From Saccoglossus kowalevskii (lineage: Eukaryota; Hemichordata; Enteropneusta; Harrimaniidae): a stretch of 54,284 nucleotides of DNA. The stretch lies in NCBI RefSeq assembly GCF_000003605.2, contig NW_003137333.1:42727-97010 (forward strand). Direction: 5' to 3'. Position numbers and translations under genes: made by a program. Of the stretch, positions 1-27,000 are shown piece by piece (position 1 is the first letter of the stretch; each line of letters opens with the position of its first letter). Below the pieces are notes generated by a model. The model had not been told where the DNA came from, searched no databases, and saw only the letters and a list, made by a program, of their open reading frames with translations.

Positions 1-13489
<13,489 letters not shown>

Positions 13490-13841
13490 ATGTTTTTTGC
13501 TGTCATTCAACTGGAGTAGAGACCTGAACTCCTGTGCTACCATAGTTATTTGGTTTTCTTAGTAGTAAAAGAAATCTGTGACATAGTATTGTGTATTCAG
13601 AATTAAATCCGGAGATCCATCTGAATTTAATTTGGAATCTTTGAAGTAACTTTTTACTGTAAATGTAGATGTGACACCAAATACAGTTTACAATTGTACA
13701 CTTGCGCTCATGACCCGTGAATGGCGAGTTCGCTGTCCGTGGTAGCTGTCTCCTCAGTAATAAATCCTTCAATTAATCTGTAAATAAATGATATAAGAAA
13801 TTAAAATCGTAAGTTTATGTTTGCCACGTATTTAGTAGGGC

Positions 13842-13847
13842 AATAAA
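13842..13847 (+). promoter_or_regulatory. Candidate polyadenylation signal of copy A
   Basis: AATAAA about 350 bases after the stop codon of copy A. It is the first clear canonical hexamer downstream apart from TAAATAAATG near 13780. Confidence 0.4.
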
Positions 13848-14129
13848 TTACCTTTCTTCTGAATAATTATACTGTGTACATGTTGTTTTGTGTGTGTAAA
13901 TTTGGAACAACAGACTGGGATTTAATGTTTTATCTTTTATCGGTTAATTCGTATATACTGTACAAACGACCCAGATTGAACGTCACAACGTCATGTGCAG
14001 ATACATCTTCTGTTACAGTTTCGCCGAATTTCTCCCAAAAAACAGATTATAAAGATCAAAATATTGTTATAATTTGTTGAAACCATGTACGTAACTCAAA
14101 CAAGACAGAAAATACATTTGATTTTAAAT

Positions 14130-16415
14130 CTGTGGTTTTTGTCTAATTTATTCCTGAGCATCTCTATCACAAGTTTAATTTAAATCTGATTTTTTGAGGT
14201 ATCAGAAATTGGCTAATAATAATTAGATAATCAATATGCATGTTTTTCATTATTACACAAATCATGTCTGTGGATTACCCCAGAGTATCTATGAACCATA
14301 TTTCAATGAAATGTGATGATTGTGCAAATTTGCTTGAATTTCAATCGAAAACTAATTGGTTTTTGAAAACAATTGGGTAATTATTATGCAACCTAAGCAA
14401 TTATCATGCATAGATTTCAACCCCAAACTACTTCGGTCTGTGTATTGTTCCAGGGCACATATGTACCAAGTTTAATCGTAATGTGATGATTATTTCTTAA
14501 AAAAATATATAAAGTACATTAGGTAATTATTATGGATATATATAACCGAAAACTTATTAGATCGTTGTATTGTCTTGTGAATAGTGGAACATACTCAAAA
14601 AACGATTTTAAAATATAGATAACAGGTGCAAACATTCTCTCTTTTGAATGCTTAGCAAGATTTAGCAAGGCTGTACATAATAATAAAAAAGAAACATGGT
14701 GAAAAAAAGAAATGACGGGATCTCCATATTATGCACTATATTTAACTATTAACAAAACGATAATACATTTAAATTTGGAACTGTTACAGCCATTTTAATT
14801 ATGAGCATTAGCAAACACCTTACTGAGTGAATGGTTATGCAAATTAGCAATTATCTCAGCTTCTTTTTAGTGCACATCCCAGAAAAAGCTCCTAGACGCT
14901 TTGACCTTTTGTTTTGAAATTTTCACAAATGATTGACAATGTGTTTATCTTCAAAACGCCGTCGGGACATTCTTTTTGGTTGAACAGTGTTACAACAATC
15001 GTACATACAACTAGCCTGGGTGTTAATTTATGCATAAACTTTAAGTAGTGAAATTTGAGCTGCTGCCCTGCAAAATTGACAACTGGTAGACAGTTTTCAA
15101 GACGGCACTTTCTTCATAGTAAACAGATGTACCCATAAACCAATATTGACAGGAAACAGAAGCATGGTTTAGAAGCTATTTTTTTTTAAATCACTTTTTA
15201 CCAAAAAACACATTTTTGTGCATATTTCAAACTACAGTGTCCATGAAAAAAATACTAACAGCATTTTAAAATTCATACAATGAGCTTTCCGAAAATATAT
15301 AGTTTTGAGGGAGGTCATCTTGGTTTCCTAATCAACTAATTAAAATACCTGTCAGGTAAACTGCATCTCTACCTTAAATAAGTACTTGAGATATTGGTAA
15401 TTAATATGCACATATTTTAGTGTAAAACTAATAAGGTTTGTACAATGTAACAGACCATCTATGTACCGAGTTTCATTGAAATGTGATGATTGGTACTTGA
15501 GATATCAGTGAAAAGCCAAAAATCTACTAATCATTATAGCGTAGATTTTTACCCACATAATCCTAGAGTGTAATGTAATGATTAGTACTTATTAAAATTA
15601 CTAATTATAAAAATTACGTAATTTATATACACGAATATTAATCTAATACTTATTAGGTCTGTGCAATGTGCTATGACATCTATGTACCAAGTTTCATTGT
15701 AACATGATGATTAGTACTGGAGATATCAGTGGAAAGCCAGAAATTGACCAATCATTATGCAAATTGGATGATTAATATCCACATTTATTCCGCAAACTAA
15801 TTAAGTCTATGCATATTCCTAGAGCATCTATGTACCATGTTTCATTGAAATGTACTTGAAATATCACCAGAATTATTTAAAAGCCAAAAATTTACTAATT
15901 ATGCAAACTAGGTAATTAATATGCACGGAGGATATTAACCCAACACTTATCAGGTTTGTGTATTGTCCTATGTCATCTTTTTCAAGTTTCATTGTAATGT
16001 GATGATTAATAATTGAGATATCAGTGGAAAATTGACTATTCATTATGCAAAGTAGTTAATTAATAAGCACTGATATCTACCCAAAACTATTCAGGTCTAT
16101 ACATTGTCCCAGAGCATCTAATTTCATCAAAATCCAATGAGTAGTTATCAGTGATATCAGTGGAACAGTCATGGAACAGCTAAAAATCATGCTAATTAGG
16201 TGATCAATATGCATGGTTTTAAAACATAACCTAATCAAATTTGCGCATTATCCCAGAGCATATATGCATCAAGTTTCATCAAAACTAACATGTAGTTCTT
16301 GAGATATCAGTCGAACAGGCAGACAGACACACACATGCATATATATATATACATGCGTACAGACACACTATCTGCAAAGTCTTCCTTTGTGTGCTTCGCA
16401 CAAGGAAGTCAAAAA
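14130..16415 (+). mobile_element. Pearl/Helentron-like non-autonomous element with tandem core repeats and terminal hairpin
   Basis: Fills most of the 3.2-kb gap between copies A and B. Diverged core units repeat the order: AATTAGGTAATTAATATGCA-type block, CCAAAACTAAT-type block, a 'gagcatctatgtaccaagtttcat' type block (given in parts), GTGATGATTAGTACTTGAGA and TATCAGTGGAA. The GAGATATC anchor recurs at about 15388, 15499, 15720, 16015, 16151 and 16301, mostly 110-220 bases apart. After the last unit come a CAGACAGACACACACA/TA microsatellite (16317-16355) and a hairpin (16381-16410, CTTCCTT...AAGGAAG around TGCTTCG). Tandem cores, then short microsatellite, then palindromic 3' end is the layout described for pearl elements of bivalves and related Helitron-derived elements. 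The left boundary is uncertain. Confidence 0.6.
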
Positions 16416-16599
16416 TGGTAAAATAAAAACAAAACTATTCCCCATTACTTTGCGCTTCATCCGCCATCCCATAATTATCAGGACTATGTTATATGAGATT
16501 TGTCAAAAACGACTAAATTTCGGTCATAATTATAATCAAAACAACAACCTCGATAAACAAAGCTTTACCCATGAGTCTAACAGCTGACGCAATTGTAGT

Positions 16600-16709
16600 A
16601 CGCCCTCATACATCGCGTTTCAGGTAAGCCATATGATACGAACGCCGATAGGATATAAGTCCTGGAGTTTGGAGTTTAGCCCTATTCTGTCTGACATTGA
16701 AGCTGCACC
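16600..16709 (+). promoter_or_regulatory. Putative promoter/5' UTR of copy B
   Basis: Sequence just upstream of the ATG is less AT-rich and contains several CpGs. A TATA-like GGATATAAGT sits at 16651-16660, about 50 bases before the start codon. A GTAAGC donor-like site at 16624 could mark an upstream untranslated exon. The transcription start cannot be fixed from sequence alone. Confidence 0.3.
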
Positions 16710-19547
16710 ATGGCCACTACAGAGTCTGTGCGGTCTAGCACTGACATGAGTGACGATTTTGTTGTATACGTCAACGGTAAAAAGGTGAGACAAACATTCT
16801 CCGACTCAGATCGCCTAGCTGCAAACTCATGACGACCTACTGACACTGACACCGCTCTCGATAACATCGCGGTTGATTGTAGGTTCAGACGAGTTCAGTG
16901 TGTGTCACTGTCGTAATGTAGTGACGTATTTGATCATACGTTTTGATTTGTAAATAGGTCGTGCATTCTGATTGAATGAAATAGACTTGAAACGGTTAAC
17001 ATGCCAACCTATCTTTGGATCACGCAGCTGTATAACATGTAGCGAGTTTGTTTGTAGTCCGACCGTCCGTGGCAGCGAATTTACTTACAGTATGAAATGT
17101 GTATCATAAATAATATGGACGAACGGCCGCAAAATATTCAATCTCAATGTTGCCGATTTACGCGTCGCCTATAGAGGGCGCAACTTACAGGAATTGTGTA
17201 TTCGAAGTTTGTGGTTACTTCGTTTGTTTGTGCATGTTTTAAGAAATTGTGCCAGATTAGTTTTGATAAACAGGAAATTCGAATCTCTCACAACCCAGTG
17301 CGCTCTTCCAGTTGCAAGCATGAATGCGGCGATGTGAACTATAAATATTGACTTTAACTTTTTAGAGTATTTTTTTCATGCGTCCCAGGAATATCCTAGT
17401 TAAATCTAGGTAGTGAAGCTGTAATCACCTAATTTGCATTTACTCCAATTTTATCTATCTCACTAATATCTTGAATTACTTCATTTGCATGATATTAATT
17501 AGCCAATTTTAGGTGTTAGCCAATTTTTTGCACTAATTCAGTGAAACTGGTAGTTGGGTGCTTGGCGATAATCTACATATCTGATGAGTTAAGGAGTTTA
17601 ACTCTGCATATAATTTACGTACTTTGCATGGTAATTAGCCGATTTATTGATTTCTTATGTTGTACGTAGTGTTTTCATCTACTACTACCTTGGTCCCAAA
17701 GGCTAACGTAAACATTCCCGCGTATTGTTGTAAATCTATGGTGACGATAACAGGTGGGACTGGCCTAATACCTGGGTCTCAAAGGCTAACGTCACCATTC
17801 TCACGTATTAATAAAAAGACAAATACAACAACTACTACTTATTTGTTAGTTTACAGACAAGCATGTAGACCCTGAAACAACTTTATTAAACTACATCAGG
17901 AGAAAGCGTATCCTTTCAAATGCTGTCAATATTAGTGACGGGAATGGCAAATACGCTGAGTAGAAGTGATGAAATGAATACGACTTCATAGCTATAATAT
18001 TTAGAACAATGTAGTTGGTGGACAGCAGTGTATCAATAGTTAAATTTAATTTGTTGATTTTTAACAGTAAGACAGTAGATGCTAAAAAATCATACCTGTT
18101 TATGTTCGCAAAAAGAAAATATTTATTTTTGTTCATATTGAATATTATATTTCTTGACATTACTTCTTGATAACACATTAAGTATGATTTTTCATGAAAC
18201 GTTGTTGAGGCAGCAAACATAGTGGACAAACTTGTGTGTTTGGTATTTCATCGGACTATGTACCTGATTTATCAAGATACGATATCAATTATTTCTCCCG
18301 AAGTTATCCACATAAACAATTTATTTCTAATGAAAATCGAATTTCAGTATTGTAGAATTTCAGTATTTTCAGAATGCGGTGCATCTCGTATCCCCGTTTT
18401 CCGACAATGCAGTCAAACGCAATTATTTGGTTGCTTCGGTTACTGACGGTTCATTTGGCACAGCGAATACATTAAATACATCTTGAATTCGCAGCAAGTT
18501 ATACCAACGTCGTGATTATAGCTGATGTACTTAGCGTTGACATGTAAATCATGTAAATGTAAATCATCTTTGTTTGTATGGCCTTGACTTCTTGTTCAGT
18601 AAGATTAACAGGAAGTAAATTGTCTTGTGGTGAAGGAGGATGTGGAGCTTGTACTGTGATGCTGTCAAAATATGACCACGTGGACAAGAAGATATCGTAT
18701 CCTTTACTTATATAAGATAAGTTCGTATTTTTGGTTGTCACACATCGGCCACGTATGCTTAGATAGTAGCTGGGTCATAGTCTTAGGTCATTATCCTATG
18801 TTTTGTTTTATTTATGCCATTTATTCGCCATATTGCCTACTTATACTTGATTTATAATCAATTGCGTTGTTAAGACTCATATCTGTAATTTAACGAATAT
18901 TATAAACACAACGGTGAGTCTTGCACTAAATTTTTAAAATTGTATTACTTTCTAAACATCTTGATGCAGACATTATGCTATCAATGCATGTTATACCCCT
19001 GTATGCTCTGTACATGGTATGGCTATCACCACAGTGGAAGGTGTTGGATCAACAAAGACAAAGCTGCATCCCGTACAGGTTCGTTCTCAATTCATTACCT
19101 CAAGTGCTTTAATTTGCCTGTAATATGTCATCGATTCATGTTACCAAATGTATTATTATTATTATTCTATTTTAAATGCAGGAACGTCTTGCGAAAGCCC
19201 ATGGTCTGCAGTGTGGATTTTGTTCACCTGGAATGGTAATGTCAATGTACACGTTATTACGGAACAATGCCGACCCTACCATCTCGGATATCGAAAAGTG
19301 TCTGAAAGGGAATTTGTGTCGCTGCACTGGATATAGGTCAATATTGGACGGATTCAAGACTTTCGCTCAGGTAGCACGTGTATCTGAAGTGCTTTTTTTT
19401 TACCTTTCGTGTAATTTTAGATTGTAGATTTAAAGTTTAGGTGCATATATGAATTGGATTGCATAATATCCTAGTTTTTTTGTTTTTTTTAAGAATGGTT
19501 GCTGTGGTTACCTCTCTGTCTGTAATGCTGACCAGCATAATGAGACT
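16710..19547 (+). other. XDH-like: Copy B exons 1-6: two [2Fe-2S] domains
   Basis: Exons: 16710-16784, 17850-17907, 18600-18696, 18970-19078, 19182-19370, 19494-19547. Exon 2 is only 58 bases and was found by its product ([19 protein letters not shown]) and matching phases. Plant-ferredoxin-type cluster ligands are C54, C59, C62 and C84 ([12 protein letters not shown]). The second, helical-bundle cluster uses C124, C127, C159 and C161 (QCGFC, CRCTGYR). The short exon 6 supplies the variable NGCCGY loop before the FAD domain. Intron 1 (16785-17849) carries a direct duplication, listed separately. Confidence 0.93.
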
Positions 19548-22500
19548 GTAAGTTGTTTTTTTGGCGACAGAATCGATGGACGCCTGTGGGTATTTGTGTG
19601 CATAGTACTTTGAAATGAATGAAATAAATTCTGAATAATGGTCCAATGATGTTAGCAGCGTCATCATTGTGAACTTTAATTCTGAATGAACTCAATATAT
19701 ATAAATTGTCAATCATTTGGGGAGTGTTTTGTGAATTCATTGTACTCATGATGTAGATGCGAACTCCAAACACGCGTGCGATCGTACATGCACTTCAATT
19801 ATACGTATATGCATTTGGTATTGCGCCATACAAGTTGAACTTTTTCGTGTGAAAATAAACAAATGTAATAGCCTATAGAATCATTTTCTTCCAGCGCTTG
19901 AATCTCTCAGTTGATCTCAAAGATTGTGAACCTTACGACCCTTCTCAAGAACTTATATTCCCACCGGCTTTGCAGGTAATGTGGTTAATATTTTGTTCTC
20001 ATCCACTTAGACGCAATAGTGTTTTTGTTACTATCGATATCATTAAATGCCCCTTTCATATTATATAATGCAGACGAAGAATTGGTTTCAAACACAAACA
20101 GTTCGGTTTGTTGGGGAATCGGTTGACTGGATTCGACCTACCACTTTAAAGGAACTACTCAAATTGAAGACTGGGTTACCAACTGCTAAATTGGTTGTGG
20201 GCAATGCTGAAGTTGGTAGGCACATTCACGTATTGATAACAAATGCAATAAAATACATACAAAAAACACTGCTACTGCAGAATGTGGCATAAATGCGACT
20301 ACTGTACAAAATATTACAATAATGATACACTCCACAACTAATTACACCCTTTTTTTATATTCATTGATTCGCATGTAAAGGATTTGAACCAAGACCCAAG
20401 AATATAAAAACTACTTTGATATCAGCAACACACGTACCCGAGTTAAACCAGATTGATATCACAGACTCTGGTATCACATTTGGTTCTTCTGTCACTATGA
20501 GTCGTATGTACGACGTTCTCAAAAGAAGAGTCGACGAATTACCAAGTTAGTAGCAATGAAGGGATAATTTCGTGCAAAGCGATTTGTTTTGATAGTTTAA
20601 CCATATAATTTGATATTGTGCACCACCATGATTAGTAATTAATTGGCTCGATGTCATTAGATGTACGTATTATAACTGTGGCGATCTGTGTTGAATTACA
20701 TTATTCGATGTTTGTACTAGAGAGCAAGACAAAGATATATAGATCCCTAATGGAAATGTTGGAAATGATAGGCGACCAACAATTGAGAAATGTTGCGGTG
20801 AGTAATATTTCAACAAGTAACTGATTACATAATCAACAGATATTTAGTATGTGTTGTACTATTAATGCTTATATTGTTCCATTTCCAGGGTATTGGTAGC
20901 CATATAATGAGTGCCAGTCCTTTATCTGATATCAATCCTATGTTGATGGCTGCTGACGTCACTCTTATTGTTGCTTCTCACAAAGGTATGCTTTGAAATC
21001 ATGCACACATGCATCAATTGCAGAACTGTTACAGAAAACTATGTGAAATGTATTGAAATTAGAATAAGATCATAACTGGGTGGGAACATTATATGTAAAT
21101 ATGATGTGCAATTAAAATTATACATGTTGCTTATTCTGTATTTAATAGATGGCGAACGAACCATAAATATGGATAATACCTTCTTCACTGGGCCTAGGAG
21201 TACGTGTCTCAAGGAAGATGAACTTTTAATTAGTTTGACAATAAGATTTTCAACAAAGGTAATTCAATGACTCTCCCTTGAACTAACAATTTATAATCTG
21301 AGAAATCTATCTGTTCACAAACGTACTTCTATCTTTTAATCTCTCTTGTAAGTCATCAGATTATATTCCTTTTGTTGAAAATTAACGTACCTAAGATGGT
21401 AGCTATTTACGTGGAAGAGAACTAGAAGTAACGTTATGCCTGCTTGTCGCTTGAAATCTCTTCCAAATGCCAATAACCGCCATTAATTTATCTATAAAAT
21501 AATATATCCATATGCCATTTACAAATGGTTTGCTCCAAAAATGACCGAATAATTCTGCATACAATGTGTGTTATATTTTATCGTGACAAAACAACTGTTG
21601 TATTACACCTCGTTCTATAATGTTCAAATCACATTGCACTGCTGTTCAAAACAATAGTTTTCTCATTCATCAGGACGAATATTTTAGTGGGTATAAAGTG
21701 AACAATCAAGTTCACCGTCGAGATAGAGACGTTGCAATGATAAGTGCTGGTATGAATGTTTGTTTTGAAGACAACAGTGACGTCATTCGGATACTTACTC
21801 TCTGTTTTGCTGGAACTGGACCAACAGTGGTCATGGCAACTGACATGATGGAGCATATTCAAGGAAGGTAATAACATCATTGTGCCGATGACTGCGCAGT
21901 ATGTTCTTCAGCTATTTGCATTATTGAATTGTTGCCGAAACCTGTGTGAAGGTGATATGAATCTATTGAAATTGAAAGTTGAAACGTTCGTTTGTTTTAG
22001 AAAATGGGACGAGTGTCTTCTTAGAGATGTTCAGCGCATGCTGGTAGAGAAGCTGGAAATGTCGAAAGAAGGCGGGTTTGTTGAGTATCGAAAGAACCTA
22101 TTGCAGAGTTTCTTCTTTCAATTTTATTTAAACGTGCAGAATGAACTAAGTCAACAACTGGTGAGTGAGTAAAGCATGTATAATTATTGAATAAAGCACG
22201 TGATATGCATATTGACATAAAACCAGAGACGTTAAATCGTGTCCTTTGGAATGTACCATTTTTATTAATTATTACATTTTGGCTTCTTCTTGAAAACTAC
22301 ATGCTTTGATATATTATATATAGGTACCTTGGGTGGACCTCTAGTATATTTGTTCATTTTGTGACGATATCATTAATTCTATATTTTTAGCGAATAATTG
22401 TCTTATTATTGATAAAAAATGTTATTCTAATTTTTCGCTTTGAAATTACCTGCCCGATTGATTTTATGTTTACATAATTTGTTTGATGAAATTAGGTTGG

Positions 22501-24010
22501 CATGTTCTTAATAGTCGGAACCAAACTTCAATTTAGTGGATTCACAGTGTTTTGTCTTATGCGTGGCTGCCACAATGTTCTTGTAGGACAGCAGAACTAT
22601 TTCGACTTACTTAATTTATATGCTGTCATGTTTAAATTTACTCCTTAGCCTGGCATTGTTTTTCCGATACCGTTATCATATCAAACAACGTTGAATTCAA
22701 TGGAATTACCAGCTAATAGCAGTACACAAGTATTTCAGGTATGTACAACACGGACTTAATAAACATGTAATTGTATATTGCATGTTAGAAACAGTCCAAC
22801 ATGCATTAACAATTTCTGATGTAAACCCAGTTAAAAATCCTGAAACATGACTTTATCCTCATTTGTCTACAGGGCGTACCTTGTGAACAGTCGGATGATG
22901 ACCCTGTGGGACGACCAGTAATGAATGAATCAAGTTTACATTTAACCACTGGACAAGCATTATTTTTAGATGACATAAAACCCGAACAAGGTAAAATAAA
23001 TAAAATTGTTTATACTTTTACATAATATAATACGAATTTCACTATGTTTATAACTCGCATTGTATTTAACAAAAATAACTGTTTTATCATTCATTTTTTC
23101 TCTACATAGATGAACTACATTTTGCACTTGTCATTAGTAAGCAAGCACATGCCAAAATACTGTAAGTATATCATGTTGTTATACAGCATGCCGTAATTTT
23201 GCACTGCACTGTCTTTGTGCATACTGTGCAGTATTCTCGTAATAACCTCATATTATTGCGCTAGAAAGGATTCTAGTTTTAAGTCAAAGCTTCGGATGAG
23301 CCATGTTTTTGAAATGCATAACATACATGATTTAACATAATCAGTGTTAACAATGTATATATATTCTATTTCATTGGGCTATATAGTCCAAGTGTAAAAT
23401 AAAATCCTAACCCTGGTTCGTATCCCTTTGCCACGTGGACGTTCCTTGCCAACAAAAAATAAAACTTTTAAATCACAGAACAAGAAACATACAACAAATA
23501 TCATCTGTTTCAAGTTATCACAGACTAGGGATGTGTATATTGTGATTAGCACAATCACGCGGAAGTACGAGGCTGAATCAGTTACAGCTTTGAAATTGAC
23601 ATCTCACATCTCACTTGGACTAATCACAAATAAAAAAGTTATTTTTTTGCTAATGTTGTGGCATTTTGCCCCAAGCCTCGCCTCGCTTAGGGTTTAGAAA
23701 TCTGGGGAAATGATCGCCAGAATTGTAACCTCCAATTTTACCACGCCCTCGGCATTCATTTGTCAAAATCTATGACATTGTTAAGCCTCCCTAATTCCAC
23801 GTTTCTAACTATATGACCTTATCCAGGGAAAAACTTCACACACTTTGCTTTAAAATATATCCATCACAATATCAAAACTAGGGGGACCTTGCCGTACCAA
23901 AAATGAACTCTTCCATTGAAAAACTTGCGATATTGTATGCTGGCCTTTATTCTTTTGAATAAGCTTTCTTAAGAGTTGAGAAATTCAAAATTCAAATATA
24001 GATTCAAAAG

Positions 24011-24078
<68 letters not shown>

Positions 24079-27000
24079 ATACTTAGTATTGTATGTTTAG
24101 AGCTATATACAAATTGTATTCACTAGTACTAGTCAAAAAGATCTGAATAGATTAGCTGTTCAAGCTTATTTTCGTTTCATCTTATCCAAATTATTTTCTT
24201 TTCTTTGTTTTGTAGTTATTTGTTCTAATATCTTTCGCTACTACTTTTTTATTTCTTTTTAAATATTAGTTTATTGTTAATTATTTATATAGAAAAGTCG
24301 CACGGTGCTTATTTGGGTTGAAGGATGCGTGATATTCAGTTCACCCTTTTCAAAAAAATGTTTGTTGAGAGGTAGGCAAGAGTTTCAAAAGAAATGTGGA
24401 GATCTCCACGGTCAGCGGCAGAGACCAAGTCGACCAATGTTGTAACCTTAGTTAAAAAGCAATAATAAGTTTCAACCGGAATGCCATCAACATTGTTAGT
24501 GTTGACGGAGGCCATGTGTGAGCAGCAGCCATCTTGGTCGTCGACAGCATACAATATCCAAATAAAAACAAGTTACTCACGAATAACTAGAACAATTCAG
24601 CTGAGCGAAAACTGAAAAAAATAAGATTCAGACGGCAGCAAAACATTCGAACATATTGTATTGTACTGTGTGCGAAATGTCTCATGCTTAAATATTTTTT
24701 GTAATTTGTAATTTCAGTTCAATTGACACATCGGAAGCGATCTCGCAGGATGGTGTCCATTCTTTTGTCGGGGCCGTTGATGTTCCTGGCAACAACAGAT
24801 GGAGTTTGATAAACCCTGATAATTTGGAGGAGGCTATTTTTGCAACGGAAGAGGTATGCTTGAAATATCGATGTAAACAGTCCTTTTTGTTTAATAAAGC
24901 ATGTTTGAGTCACTGATAATGCCAAAAGGTAAAAAGACTTGGAATCTCGTAAAATTTGAAAACTGGTGTTTAATTTGATACAGTTTTGAATTAACTTATC
25001 ACTGATATTCCATGTATTTTATTTTCAAGTTTTTTTTTCAAGAGGCTAAATATTTTTTTTAAAAAGCGCAGGCACACGAATTGGCTCACCCACTCTTTAT
25101 TTTCGAAGTTAGTCAAAGCTGTTGAAAATGAAACTGGAGAAAACATCACTGTTGTAACAAACGCGCTTCACGCGTCACAAATACTGTTTAAAATTTACCG
25201 ACAATAATGATTTTTGCTGTAGTCGTTGTTATTTCTCTTTTGCCTTACAGTTGTTTTTGTAAGGATTATCCGTTTTAAAATATTCAAATGGGAGGAAAAC
25301 ACAACATTTTGGCAGCCATTTCCAATTCTTTATAAACATGTATTTTTTTGTTTTTGAGGATAATCTACACTTGATTTGTAATGTCATAATTTGCAAACAA
25401 CGATGTTGTGTTAATTGTAGAACACGGGATGTCGACGATACCTCAGTAATAAATGTTACATTTTAGGTTTTGTGTGTTGGTCAAATTATTGGGGGAATCG
25501 TCGCAGATACACCACAGCTGGCCCGTAAAGCAGCAAATCTAGTTAAAGTCGAATATGGAGAGGTGGAACACATTCTGACCATCGAGGTATGTACCATTAT
25601 TATACATCTGTCATCGTAACGCCATAAGTTACAGTGTGCCGTAATTTTGCGGTATTGCACTTAGTATGTTTATCCTACCATATTAGGAAATGCGAATTCC
25701 AATTATGAAGCGATTACGCGCGTGAGCGACCTCTAATATTAAAAAAGAAAGAAATCCGTTAAATCTGTTCTAAACTTTTTAGATTTCGGCATTCCCATGA
25801 CCTATCCTTGGGAGGAAAAGATGTATTATACACGCGTCGGTCGATACTACCGCTGTACTGTCTTCGTGCATAATTTGCAGTATCCTCGTAATAACCTCCG
25901 TATTATATTAAATAAACCAATAATTGAATTGTGTTGTCGCATTTTTTAACTGATCAATAATGCGACCAACTTACAGGAACTCAGTATAATATAATCATAT
26001 TTATGTTACTAAATTATACTTAGGAGGCTATCTGTAAGGAATCGTATATGCAACCATTCCGTCATATAGAAGAAGGTGATGTAAACGCCGAATTTGAAAA
26101 ATCGGATTTCGTGGTGGAAGGCGAGGTTCGTGTTGGTGGCCAGTATCATTACTATATGGAGAACCAGTGTTGTATAGCACAGCCAAATGAGTGCAATGAA
26201 ATGTTGATGACTGTGTCAACACAGAACCTTTTTGGTGTACAGGTAAGTTACGTATGCATTATGCATACCTACTACATCCATGTATTTGTTACTTATTGGT
26301 CAATTATAATGCCGAGCCATATTTCTAATTCTTTGGTATCATAATTGTTGATAATATGGTGATGAATATTTAAAACCTGGTTTAATAAAATGTGGTAATT
26401 TTTCTTTCTATGTTTAATTATTCAAAACCATCGTTACACGTCTGCTCATTACTAGATGCACGTGGCGGACGCCCTAGGTATCCCAGCTCATAAAGTTACG
26501 TGTAAAATAAGGCGAGTTGGAGGGGCATTTGGTGGTAAAGATACTACAACCTCCACGAATTTGGCTATGGCATGTGCTGTCGCTGCAAACAAGTAAGCAT
26601 TTATAACACTGCTGGCACTATTGAAATGTAAATGATACTCAATGATGTCTTCATAGTAAATGAATGTCCCAAAATGATACATCGTTACCTTGAAACTTTG
26701 CAGTATATCTGACAGGGCACTGTCGTAATAATGGTACCGGGATCTCGAGCACAATTCCATCTGAAATAAATTACACAAAACACAACACGTAAAAAAGAGA
26801 CTAACTAACAATTCTTTCTCAACTTCACAAAACGCTCTCTCTGACTCCATTAAGCAGATAGAACGTTCCATCATGAGCGAGATACATAAAGTATAAGCAA
26901 GTATTCAAATATTGCCTGTGCTGGTTTCTGTTCAGATAGAAGCGTTTCATATATTTGAGGTCTATTATATGTCCTATTTTGATGATCATACGTACCAATT

